DNA of 64,000 nt from Bugula neritina. Its lineage: Eukaryota > Bryozoa > Gymnolaemata > Cheilostomatida > Bugulidae. Every line of letters starts with the position of its first letter. Position 1 is the first letter of the stretch. Made by a program: the position numbers and the translations under genes. Positions 23,101 through 34,062 of this stretch are shown here, piece by piece. The stretch spans positions 1 to 64,000 of the forward strand of contig CAXIUT010000092.1 in NCBI GenBank assembly GCA_964035545.1, read 5' to 3'. The notes under the pieces are model-generated. The model ran no database searches. It was not told the origin of the DNA and saw only the letters and a program-made list of their open reading frames with translations.

Positions 23101-26100
23101 CTTGTACGAATACATGTCCTAATGGCACCTTTTTGAATTCTACTAGTTGTAGTGCTTGTGATGCCACTTGCTAGACTTGTATCAATACTGCCACATAGTG
23201 TCAATCTTGTTCAACATCTACTGTACTTTATCAGTCTGCATGTATATCTGGTTGCCCTGATGGAACTTATAACAGTTCTGGCAGTTGTCAACCTTGTAGT
23301 GCTAGTTGTTCTACATGTGCATCAGGTTCTGCGTGTCTTTCATGTCCTGATACCTTTTATTTGAGTGGTGGTTTGTGTATTTCTTCATGCCCTGGTGGTA
23401 CTTTTGCTAATTCTACTGCTAAAAGTTGTGACAGTTGCAGTAGTAGTTGTTTGACTTGTTCTAGTTCTTCTACTCATTGTCTATCATGTGCATCTTCGTT
23501 AATATTCTATTCTAACGGATGTTTAGCTAGTTGCCCTACCAACTATTATAACTTAAGCGGAACATGTCAAACTTGTTCTAACTGTAAGAACTGTCTAACA
23601 GCTACAACTTGTTCTTAGTGTGATCCTACATTTTATCTTTACTTAGGTTTTTGCTATTCTACATGTCCATCATCTGCTCCAGTGCCTGATGATATTAATT
23701 TTGTTTGTTCTGTTTGTCAGGCTAGTTGTTCTTCTTGTAGTGCTGATGCTACTCAATGCTATTCTTGTCTTTCTGGTCTTCTTAAATTAGGGGGACAGTG
23801 TTATTCTAGTTGCCCTGGAGGATATTAACCTGATTATTCTAGTGGATAGTGCAAATAAATAAAGGTAATAACTATTATTTATGTTCCTGCTTCTATTACA
23901 ACAGCTATCATTTTGATAATCCTAATTGTATCTAGAATAATTCATTCTTTAACTGACATATCTGGTAATTCTGCAGCTATAGTATCATTAGGTTCGATAG
24001 CTTCTCTTGGTCTTCTTGCTGGAGCATCAATGAATGACGATACTCTTCCTGGTCGTCTTCTAGCTATATAACCTCAATATACTACTCTTTTTACAATGAC
24101 TATTGCTATTATTGTTTCTTCTGTTATTCTTGGTGTTATATTTGTATTTTATCTGGGGTATCATTTTAATAGCGATCCTGGATTAAGGTTATGGAGGGAA
24201 AGGAGCAATACTAATCGATATAGTTTGAATATTATAGTATTTTTTACTTGTTTTAGAATACCTGTTTTGAGAATAGTGTACTGTAGGTTATTCGGAAGAT
24301 AGTGTTTTTCTTGTTATTTAAAAGATAATGGTAAATTTCTTAAAACCACTAATTTTTTTACTTCTGTTTATCTCTTTTTAGGACCAATAGCTTCGATTGC
24401 TCTTAGTTTATTATATATTATTAATAATTTAGGAAATCAACAGACTAAGATATTTGCTATTGATTGTTTGATACTTAGTTGTTTGGAAAGTTTGTTTTTG
24501 ATTTTAGATATGTGTCTCAAAGGAAGAGGACACTTCAAAGCTATTCTAAAGGATTTACCTTATCTTAGAAAATTTAGAAAATATCAAGATCTTTAAAGCT
24601 CAGATGGAAGCTTAATTAGCATTCAGGAACCTGAAGATGTTCATTGTAAGACTTAGGCAGATAAAAAAGATATTCCAATACCTTTGGGAGCTTTTGGAGC
24701 TTTTTCTGATGTCTAAGCTCCAAGCGATAATTCAGAAATAGCAAAAACACTGCCTGAAAATAGTTCAAATATTCATGTAAATTTTGATCCCTATGAATAA
24801 AAAAAGAAAAATGATTAGATTTTTTTTCAGGAAAGAGAATATACCAAGAAGTTTAATCAGCTCAAGTAAACATATTTAAAGGAAGAAGAAGTCAATATTT
24901 AAGTTGATTAAAATACAGAACAGGGAATTGAATTAAATAATGATAAAACTGTAGTTGAGATGATAAATGAAAAGCCTAGATAGATAAACCCAGCAGATTA
25001 TCTAAAAGAATTGAGTTCAGCTGAATATAAAGAGGTATCTCCTTAGTAGAATAAATATCTTTAAGAAATAGCCTTAAGACATGGAGTTAATTCAATATTA
25101 CTAAAATAAACACTAGGAAAGCGTAAACATTATAATCCTTCTTTGCTATCTAAGACAATTGATCATAAAGAAGTACCTTCTTCGGCTGTTAGAAATCTTC
25201 TTAGTGAAGATAATAGTGAGCCAGTACTTCAATAGGTTTTGGGTCGAGATTCTAAGATAGAGCCATAACAGTTAAAAAGTGTACTTCAGGATCCATAAAG
25301 TTAATAATTAATAAAAGCTTTGTTTGATAAAAATAGTGGTTTATTTACTGCTTAAACTGTTGCTGCTTTATTATCTTCTTCTTTTAATCATTAATTTTTA
25401 AAGAATCTAGTTGCAGGAGAGGAAGTAGATAAATCTAAACTTAAATAATTGATGGATGATAGTAAAGAAAAGGAGCAAGTACATAGCTTAAGAGCACTTC
25501 AAAAGTTGGGAGGTTAGCAGTTGTAAAATAAATAATAGATAAAGAATATAATCGGTAGAGATGCAGAGTTAGATCCTAAAATAATACCTAAAGTAGCAAC
25601 TTAAATGAGCAAGAAGAGTCACACAACTGTATTTCACAATAAATCTAAGGCAAATTCAACAATGATTCGAAAAGTGATAAATAATAAGAAAATTCCTCTT
25701 AGTCCATTAAATCCTATTCAGGAAATGCCTTAAATAGTATAGTAATTTGCCTAATTATTAAACTGTGGAGATTAAAAAGTTTAATAAGATATAACTGACA
25801 TGCTTTAACAAGGAAACTATGATGGATAAGTCTTTAAATAAATAATATCAAAGACTGGTAATAGTCAACAATAAATGACTTAATTACTTTCTTATATGGA
25901 ATAACAAAAAAAATCAAAAAGTCCAATAGAATCATGGCCTTAAACCAATTATCATCAAAAAAATTAATTCATTGAAGAATAATAATAATAAAGTTAAAAA
26001 GAATATTAAAAATAGTAAAAATATTAATAATAAGAAAAAGATGAATTTAATTAAGATCAATCTTTTAATTATTTAGATTTTGATAAATAAGAACCACCAT

Positions 26101-26330
26101 TCCGGGAAGAAGACTAAATAGATTCAAGACCTGGAAAAACTAGAGTAAGAGTAAAAAGGAAAGAATTGCCTCAAGTTCATTTACCATCTGAACACATTTA
26201 TCTCCAAAGATTACAGGGAACTCGAGAGATACAGCAAAAGAAAAATATAAGATCCAGAAAGAAGAAAGTCTAAAAACCAGTTCAAAGATTTATGGACTAA
26301 GAAAATGACGTCTATGATCTAGATTTCTGA
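20108..26330 (+). CDS. Giant cysteine-rich surface membrane protein (5' end missing)
   Basis: About 2,054 codons with three 20-nt introns (20345-20364, 20660-20679, 21043-21062). The first ~900 residues are Ser/Thr/Asn-rich beta-type repeats of ~110-130 residues, each with a TNPWS/NNPWA-like element. Residues ~910-1240 are furin-like cysteine-rich repeats (CxxC-rich, recurring CPxGT/F). Several transmembrane helices follow (VPASITTAIILIILIVSRII; TLFTMTIAIIVSSVILGVIF; FLGPIASIALSLLYII). A ~580-residue hydrophilic Glu/Lys-rich cytoplasmic tail ends at the TGA. This resembles the large ciliate family of cysteine-rich surface proteins. The ligand and role are unknown. A Met in frame at 20130 is unlikely to be the true start, since no signal peptide follows. 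Confidence 0.8.
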
Positions 26331-26372
26331 AATTTTATTATTTTTCTTTTTATAAAATTATATCATTTAATA

Positions 26373-27536
26373 ATGTACCACCAATTAGTGTTCGCATTGT
26401 TATTTGCCATTTCATCTGGTCTTTTATCTGAAACAATAATAACAGTTCCTAAGGAGAGTCGTATTTAGATAGTTTCTTTGGATTCTATTTTGAATAATAA
26501 CAATATCAGTCGAATTTAATTGTTAATGGGTCATCAAACTCATCTTTTAGAAGGTATTTCTTTTCCTCAAGGCATCATCGCACATATTTATAGCGATTAA
26601 GAGTTACCTGAATTTATAATTAGTCAAATAGCTTCTATCTTTAGTGTATCTCAGAGAGTTCCTTTTAGAATATATCAAAAATAACTTAATATGGCTACTA
26701 TTGCCGATCCCAATGATAAACTTTGCACTTAACAGCTATAATCACTCTTAACTTTACTTCTGCCTTGTAGAAATTGGGTTTAAATTGGATTGTAACACTT
26801 TTTACCAATTGATAGACTCTTTAAAGGATATCTTTCGGTTTAGATGATTTGGGAAAAATAACAAACTACAATAAAACTTAGAGATCAGAAACAAAAATAA
26901 CAAAAAATAGATCAATATAGCAGAAAAACTGTCTGTGGACAAGTGAAAATCGAATAAATGAAACTTAATTCAGATAGTATAGTTAGTTTAGTTAAAGTTG
27001 AAAGAGTTTCATTGAGTAAATGGTATAATCCAGAAAAAACAATGGCTTATATAATTTCAACAGCATAAAATTCAGATAAATTGACCAATTGGACTCTAAC
27101 TTTAATAACTAGATTGCCTTCAGGATTTCAAATCAACTCAATCAAAGAGATTTCTTCTAAAAATAACTAATCTATAAAAACAGATATTAAGTTTTAATCT
27201 GATTAAGCTCAGTTAATAACTATTATGATTAACTTTCCTTTGCTTTCAAAAGAAGTTATAATCCATATATATTTTACAGCAGGGATACCGATGTTTTAGA
27301 AATACTAGACAATAGGAGGTGGTGGATAGTAATTGATGGGTTTAACTCGTATAAGTAAGGATAAAGAGTTAATAGAGATAGGAACTAAAAAAGTAGCCTA
27401 GTATCTTATACAGCCTGATTTTTCAATCAACTTTAAGGTCATTACTTTTAGCTTGGCTATTATTTTATATTTATGGTTAACTTTATGGCGTAATCATGAA
27501 CTAAAACCTGAGAAGTCTCTTTTAGAATAAAAATGA
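26373..27536 (+). CDS. GPI transamidase subunit PIG-T (Gpi16)
   Basis: Intronless 387-residue protein with an N-terminal signal peptide (LVFALLFAISSGLLS) and one C-terminal TM (VITFSLAIILYLWLTLW) before a short basic tail. The diagnostic PIG-T block is present: CTEELESLLTLLLPCRNW followed by a Leu/Phe-rich segment ending RLFKGYLS. In other eukaryotes this subunit holds the GPI transamidase complex in the ER and is disulfide-linked to PIG-K. At 387 residues it is shorter than the usual ~570. It lies 42 bp after the surface-protein gene; whether that protein uses GPI attachment is doubtful because it has TM helices. Confidence 0.75.
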
Positions 27537-27592
27537 TCATAAATATCTTTGTGATAAATGATTAATGAAAAAAAATATTTATAAAATTTATA

Positions 27593-28155
27593 ATGATAGA
27601 ACGTGTACGTTTGTAGAGAAAATTTGCATTTAAAGCTAAGATACCTGTAATGCAAAGGTTGAGTGAAATAGGTCAAATGATGGTTTTATTCGAGTTGAGC
27701 TTTATTCTTTTATGTTGTTTGTTATCTTTTTCACCTCACTTCCATCTTCATCATGTATAATCTTTTCGATATAGCTATTTACAACCTAATTTTGGACTGC
27801 ATAACCTATAGTTAATTCTAATCTATCTCTAGCCATCTGTTTACTATTGCTACTTCCTTATCTAATCTTTTGGCTTCAAGTTAGCGGTAGTCATGTTAAA
27901 GATTTTGTTGCTACTGCTCTTACTTTTCATCTATTGTTCTCTTTATTGATAAATTTAAGATTGACTTTGGCTTATTTAATTTTTTTGTTGGTTTTGGGAG
28001 TAATTGGCAGTGTTTTAGGAGCTTATGGAGCTATTTTACGATAACAAAAGAAGTTAATTGATGAAATTCAGTGTATTTAGGGTGCTGATAGAAGATAACA
28101 GCGGATTCCAGTTGAATAATGCTAAAAAATACAATTGCATGTGCCTGATAATTGA
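27593..28155 (+). CDS. SYS1-like Golgi membrane protein
   Basis: 180 residues with one 20-nt intron (27755-27774). Four hydrophobic segments are arranged as in SYS1. The second half carries the family pattern VKDFVATALTFHLLFSL, then LAYLIFLLVLGVIGSVLGAY followed by a basic residue-rich end. Compare SYS1 CLDFTVTxHFFHLL and the VIGEYLCMRxE ending. SYS1 is a Golgi protein that recruits the ARFRP1/ARL3 GTPase. The protein reads through two UAR codons near its end to the TGA, 25 bp before telomere block 4. Confidence 0.65.
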
Positions 28156-28179
28156 TATATTTATATTATTAATCCTAAA

Positions 28180-28275
28180 GGGGTTGGGGTTGGGGTTGGG
28201 GTTGGGGTTGGGGTTGGGGTTGGGGTTGGGGTTGGGGTTGGGGTTGGGGTTGGGGTTGGGGTTGGGGGGGTTGGG
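28180..28275 (+). repeat. Internal telomeric GGGGTT block 4 (imperfect end)
   Basis: 96 bp of GGGGTT repeats in right-end orientation between the convergent 3' ends of SYS1 and the fusion gene. The final unit is irregular, with seven Gs in a row near 28264-28270. Only the last one to three residues and the stop of the neighbouring hydrolase domain seem to be lost. Confidence 0.95.
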
Positions 28276-30287
28276 CAAAGATATTTGGCATGGAATTCAA
28301 AGTGCTCTCCAATGAAAGTAGAAACATACCAGAAACTATGATTGTATCCTCCTCGAACTTTCCAAATGTGATCGTAATTACTTTCTATCAATCCATTTCT
28401 CAAATTCTAGCATAAAAGTTTATGCTTAAACTGATCTTGACTTCCTACTTCAACTAATAAAGGTAGTTTATGAGCTTTTCCATTTTTAACCAGTTCTGTT
28501 GCATCATTTTCTAGTCCTTCTTATTCAGGTTTAGCGAAGAAAAATTTAAACCCTTTGATTCCCCAGTCAGCTGATTGTGTTGGGTTACCCATGGGAGCAA
28601 AAGCTGAAGCAGATCGATATTGTCCAGTTTTGAAAGCGGAGATGAGTGCTCCATGACCGCCCATGCTGAAACCGGTCACTGAGATATTTTTTCTGTCGAT
28701 AGGGAAGTAAGAAGATACAATATCAGGTAATTAGTTGTTAATATATGAAAACATTCTGAAGTGCTTTTTGGCTGCTTCAGAAGTAGAATCTACATAATAA
28801 CTGGCACTGTCTCCGAATTACCAGTCTTTGTCAATGTTTTCTATACCAGTATTTCTTGGACTTGTGTCAGGGAATACACAAGCTATGCGATGTTTTTTGG
28901 CAAAATAGCCGAAACCCGACTTGAGAGGGAAATTTTATTGGGTGCAAGTAAGTCCAGCAAGGCAATATAGAGCAGGGAAAGGTTTTCCTCTTTGATGCTT
29001 AACTTATTATTCAGGAATAAAGATGCCAAATGTCATTTATCCTTGGACTTAGTTGCTCCAGTGAGAAATTGTTTGATAAAGACCTCCAAATAACTTAATA
29101 GATGAAACTACTTTGAGTTTTGGATCACTTGCAGGTACTGGAGGAGGAGGAGGAGATATTTTGATAATAGCTCTTAGGGATTGTCCACTATGCAATATTT
29201 ATATTGATTAATTAACTTTCTAAAGTCCTTCAAGTTCATGAGTAACGTATTGAGCAATAGGCCATTCTCCTGTAGTAGCTTTATTTACAAGTTTAGGAAC
29301 ATCTTCAACTCCTTTCCAACCACCAAAGGCTGTTCCTAGCCATTTTCTTCCTGTAACCATTTGGAAGGAGTGCGTGGTGATAAACTTGTCACTTTAAGCG
29401 ACTCCAATAATGCAACTAGATCCAATTCCTCTATGAGCAGACTAAAAGGCTTCTTTCATGATGTTTGTGTTTCCAGTCGCATCGAAAGTATAGTTGACTC
29501 CCCATTTTTAATTTTAAAGGAGGAATGCTTTTCCACTTTTTTAAGGTGTTGGTTTGAAGCAAACATCAGCTCCGAAATGCCTAGCAATTTCAAATTTTTT
29601 ATCATTGATATCAATGGCATAGATCTTAGACGCTCCTTTTATTTTTGCACCTTGAATAGCAGCTAAACCAACTGCTCCAAGTCCCCAGACTGCTACTGTT
29701 GAACCTGCCTCAACATTACTAGTGTTCATGGCAGCTCCCCAGCCAGTACTAACTCCGCATCCAATCATGCACACTTTGTTCATGTCTGCTCTTGGGTTGA
29801 TAACTGCAGCTGATATTTAGGCAATAACACTATATTAGCTAAAAGTAGAGCATCCCATGAAATGATAGATAGTTTTTCCTTATTTGTTTTTGAATCGAGT
29901 TGTTCCATCAGGCATGACTCCTTTTCCTTGAGTTGCTCTAATAATTGGACATAGATTTGTATCTTGTCTTTAACAGTAAAGACAGCTTTTCTTCATGCAT
30001 TGAGGAGTGTAGCAGGGAATAACAATATCTCCAACTTTAACTCTGTTGACTTCTGGACCGATACTTTAGACGATTCCAGTTGCACCGAGAATGCATGGCC
30101 AGACTGATCCATCACCACTTCCGCCTTCTAGTTAATAGACATCAGTATGACATAGGGCATTGGAGATTACTTTTATTCTGACTTCTCCTGCTTTAGGTGC
30201 ATCAACCCAGACTTACTAGATGACCATGGGTTTTTTAGGTTCATAGGCAACAGCAGCTTTACATAAGATGGGTTTGATTTCAATCAT
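28276..30287 (-). CDS. Fused glutathione-dependent formaldehyde dehydrogenase and S-formylglutathione hydrolase
   Basis: One frame of about 670 codons with no TGA and no intron. Residues ~1-375 are class III alcohol dehydrogenase: [14 protein letters not shown] (catalytic Cys), a structural zinc site with four Cys (PQC...NLC), [28 protein letters not shown] and [11 protein letters not shown] Pro-rich linker ([12 protein letters not shown]) joins residues ~395-670, an S-formylglutathione hydrolase: [41 protein letters not shown], nucleophile elbow GFSMGGHGA, and catalytic His in GGYNHSFWY. The two enzymes catalyse consecutive steps of glutathione-dependent formaldehyde oxidation. The usual ADH GHEGAG zinc-ligand segment reads GATG here. 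The C-terminus meets telomere block 4. Confidence 0.9.
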
Positions 30288-30481
30288 TTGTTCAAAATAT
30301 CTAATAAGATACGCCAACAACTAATCTCATCTATATTAATCAGAATATATTTAGAGTCCTCATAGAATAATTTTAAATGTATAAATACTGATATTTTGGA
30401 AATGAATTAAAAGTGATTAATATTTTTTGTTTTTTATATTGAATTAGGATAGATAATATTCCATTTATATCATAATATTCC

Positions 30482-32686
30482 ATGACTTCTAAAGTAAATC
30501 TATATCGTTATTTGGCAAGCACTAAAGTCAATCATCATCATACAGCCTCTCCTTCTGGATCTGTTGAAATGAACGAGAGGTTGAATGCTAAGTTGAAGGA
30601 TATAAATTTATCATTTGTAAAATATGTATATGATTCAGCAACAAAACTTTAAGTTTCAGGAGATTTATTTGGATATAATAAAAGGAAAGAAGAGTCTTAA
30701 TTCTGCTGAAATAAAGTAATATTATAAATTATTTACCACTAATAAAGCTGAATCTTTGATTTTTAGTCATTCTCTAGACTCTAATTATCAAGATGGTTTT
30801 GTCTTAGATCTAGATAAAAAGGAAGGAGTTGTCTCACTAAAGCGATTGTATTGTAGACTTATTGAAAAGATCATGGTTAAGGTAAATATAGTAATATTGA
30901 GATATCATATTATTTATCAAGTCATCGTGTTTTTAAATTTATGTATCACTAAACGGCAGAACTCATCAAAAAATGCTAATTATTGATGAGAAGACTTAAT
31001 TTATTAAAAGATACTACCAGCATAAATGAAGTTATTTCAGATGTTTACAATCAAAATTAAATATTACAACAAAAAATAATAGAATAATTGATCAATAAAG
31101 GTTTTCTTATCTCTTCTGATTAGTTTTTTAGAGTCAATGGAATTGATTTAGAACATAGATAGTTATTTCAAAGACAATAATAAAGCTAAATAAATAGCTA
31201 AGAATAAGAATAATAAATTCCTTAACAAAGTTAATTAAAATTTTAAATTAATTTTAAAACCGATTTTACTAAAAGATTTATTAAAAAAGAGTAAAAAAAG
31301 TGTAGAAAAAGTATTTTGATTCCAAAAACAGGACTTATGGAAGTTTAAAATAAATATAGAAATCTTTTGATTAATATAGATTCAATGATAAATAACAATT
31401 TTGTTGAAAAAATCACTGAAGATAAATAAGAAGATAAAGAGTCAGAAGTAAGTTAATCTAGTAAAGAAGTAGCAGATGAAAGCTAAAAATAGAGTATTTA
31501 GTCTATAAATTCAATGTAATGTAAATAGATATAAGAATATAAGAAGAGACCTCGTCATCAAACTGTTAGTAAGCCAAATAAAGTTATGAAAGGTTAAAAG
31601 AAGTCAGTGTTGGGTAAGAAAACTTTTATATCTCAAATATCTCCAACAGTAGACATTTACAAAGATTATAGATCTTAAAATTACTAGGGAAAATAGAGTA
31701 ATACAGGAGATAAAAATTTATCAAAGGATGGTAGTTCAGGTGATAAGAATGAATATTTCAAACGTAATATGTCAAGTAAAAGTATTTCAGCTAGTTTTAG
31801 TTTTTAGCCTAAAAATAAAAGTCTTAGAAAGATGTCATCTCCTTTTTTCAGTAAATCTTTTGTCAGTGCTCTTAAGTCGATGGATAAGGTTGGATTGAAG
31901 GATGTTACTAGTCGCTTGGGTGTAAAAAGGATGAGTGAGCAGATGGTAGCTTTTAATTATCCTGAAAGCGGGTAAAGTAGTGTTGTTAATAAGAAGAATA
32001 AAGGTTTTAAAATAAAGAATCATAATCATCGGACAAAAACAAATAACTCTATTATTAATTTACTGAATATTTATAAGAATAAGCAAGAGGAAGAATGTTC
32101 ATAGACAATAAAAAGAATAATGACTAAAAATACTTTACCTAATGATTTGCTTGACAGTTTTTAATCCTAAAATAATGCTGATCAGTTAAATTTATATAAA
32201 AAATAAAATTTAGCTGACATTAATTCAAGTATTTTACCTTCTAAAATATTGTTATCGAAATAGAAGGAACTTATCAATTTATCAAGTAGTTATAAGTTTG
32301 TGTCTTTAGAGAAAGAAGGATTTTCAGTGGATTCAACTCCTAGTAGCAATAAAAAAACAGAATATCTGCTACCCAAAGCGAGATTATCAACTAAATTACA
32401 GAATCAATAAAAATAGATATCAAGAATATAAAGAATATCCAGAAAAACATAATTACCTCATCAAAATCTTCCTTATTCTATCGAGTCAGTCAATCAAATG
32501 AAACGGAGGATGACAAAAATGGATGCTAATTGTGTTTTTACTAATTCAGGTATAGCTTTAGTTGAAAAGATAGGTCCTTCTATCTTGTTAAAGGAAAATA
32601 GTAATTAAAAATCAGCTGGTTTGAAAGAAATATCTACTCGAAGAGTTTAAATCTATGACAGAGTAAGAAGAGTCATGTTGAGGTGA
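30482..32686 (+). CDS. Basic Ser/Lys-rich protein of unknown function
   Basis: 720 residues with introns at 30617-30638 (22 nt) and 30882-30901 (20 nt). The N-terminal ~200 residues look folded (GFVLDLDKKEGVVSLKRLYC; MRRLNLLKDTTSINEVIS). The remainder is Ser/Lys/Asn-rich and probably disordered, with recurrent basic-Ser patches such as FSKSFVSALKSMDK. I recognise no family. No signal peptide or TM is visible. The TGA at 32684 is followed by a 71-bp spacer and another plus-strand gene. Confidence 0.6.
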
Positions 32687-32757
32687 TTGTTTAGTCTATC
32701 TGATTTGACATATATATATGAAATGACTTGATTTATAAATATTATAATTTGATAGAA

Positions 32758-33174
32758 ATGAGAGAAGGCAACGAGAAGGGAAGTCCAAGGAATAGTAAAC
32801 TTGATCAGGTTGATATTCCTTTGGCTGGCATTCGAAGGAGTTCTCTTCCGACTCATTCGGTTCGTCCTCAATCTAGTAAAAAAAGTCAATCTAAAGTATC
32901 TGTTCAACAGAACATAAATAATCAGAAAGGTCTATACGAATAAACTTACTATATATCTAGTTTACGAGATAACTATTTGACCTTGATATCTGACAATATG
33001 TAGATTTTAGAGTTGCCTTTGGGTTTAATAAATTAAAATTTGAAGATAGGCTGTCCAATAAAGTTGAAACTTTAATATGACTATAAAAGACAGCAAGCTG
33101 ACGATTCTAGATTCAAAACTATCCAGAAATAGTTATATGAATAATTTAGACCTAAACAAGAACACTAAAAATGA
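32758..33174 (+). CDS. Small protein of unknown function (138 aa)
   Basis: Intronless 138-residue protein. The N-terminal half is polar and basic (RRSSLPTHSVRPQSSKKS). The C-terminal half looks folded and may be conserved (YYISSLRDNYLTLISDNMEI, then LELPLGLINENLKIGC). It ends FRPKQEHEK at the TGA 33172-33174. A telomere-capped copy of its last four codons occurs at 35334, directly after a CCCCAA block. No family recognised. Confidence 0.55.
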
Positions 33175-33273
33175 TATTATTGATTTATTTAGAATAATAA
33201 ATCAATACATTTAATTATTGTCATATTGATAGATATTTATTACTTAGAATATTAACTTATTTAAGATATAAAG

Positions 33274-33749
33274 ATGGAGAATTCTTCATTTGACATAAAA
33301 AATATCATCCATGAAAGGTTTTATCCTATTTTCAGAGCATATGATCTCGATGGCAACTCTACAATCGATTTGAGTGAGTTCAAAAGTATGCTTGCTTAAA
33401 ATTTGAACATATCCGAGTAAAGCATTTCAGAAGATCAACTGAACTGGCACTTTAAAAGAGTCGATGAAAATAGTGATGGAAAAATATCTTTTGAAGAATA
33501 TGTAATCGTAATCTAAGATAGTTTGCTTACTTCTTTAAGGACAGATTGGCACATTCTAAGAAAAAAGCAGGTAAAGAAGATGATCTCATTGATATCGATG
33601 AATTTAGAAAACTGATGGCTTCAACTTTTGGCATATTGAACCTGAGTTAATAAATGATTCAACATCATTTCAGAAAGATTGACACGAATGGATCTGGAAA
33701 GATATCCACTAAGTAGTTTTCATTATTTGTCGATAAATACAATCCTTGA
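33274..33749 (+). CDS. EF-hand calcium-binding protein (copy 1)
   Basis: 151 residues with one 20-nt intron (33502-33521). Calmodulin-superfamily layout: EF loop DLDGNSTIDLSEF, then DENSDGKISFEEY, a third degenerate site (EDDLIDIDEF) and a fourth DTNGSGKISTKEF. Three loops keep the acidic 1/3/5/12 positions; the fourth loop's position-12 Glu is a TAG codon, supporting UAR=Glu. It is likely a cytosolic calcium sensor such as a calcineurin-B- or calmodulin-like protein; the partner is unknown. An identical copy is at 35447. Confidence 0.88.
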
Positions 33750-33784
33750 TTTAGATAGCGATTTAGAAGATAATTAACTAATAT

Positions 33785-34062
33785 TCAATCAATTTATACT
33801 ACTTTAGGTGGTTATTATTTTGGTTCTTAATTATTTCGGGGTTGGGGTTGGGGTTGGGGTTGGGGTTGGGGTTGGGGTTGGGGTTGGGGTTGGGGTTGGG
33901 GTTGGGGTTGGGTCCGTTAGATATATTTTTAGACAAATTTGAGTCGATGGTAGATCTATTCTAGCAGATCTTATCTCACGAAATCCTACATTAATAATGT
34001 TATACAGTTTTGAAGATATTGACTGTCCAATTGTCAATGATTTATATGAATCCAAACATCAT
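33785..34062 (-). pseudogene. Small acidic protein gene, copy 1, interrupted by telomere repeat
   Basis: First copy of the 85-residue gene intact at 35958-36235. Here 75 bp inside its 3' half (33838-33912) are telomere repeat, so the central-to-C-terminal residues are replaced. The start and the 20-nt intron are intact. This looks like a consensus artefact rather than a decayed gene. Confidence 0.7.
33838..33912 (+). repeat. Internal telomeric GGGGTT block 5 (exact 75-bp replacement)
   Basis: 75 bp of GGGGTT repeat in right-end orientation. In the second copy of the same segment, 36011-36085 is unique sequence of exactly the same length, with identical flanks at the same 2,173-bp offset on both sides. 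The telomere repeat has therefore replaced, not inserted into, the local sequence. Confidence 0.95.

Noticed and set aside
11538-33912. End-to-end fusion of separate telomere-capped chromosomes
   Set aside because: A fusion of two capped ends would show GGGGTT followed by CCCCAA. Here each GGGGTT block runs directly into coding sequence, and one block replaces unique DNA with no length change.
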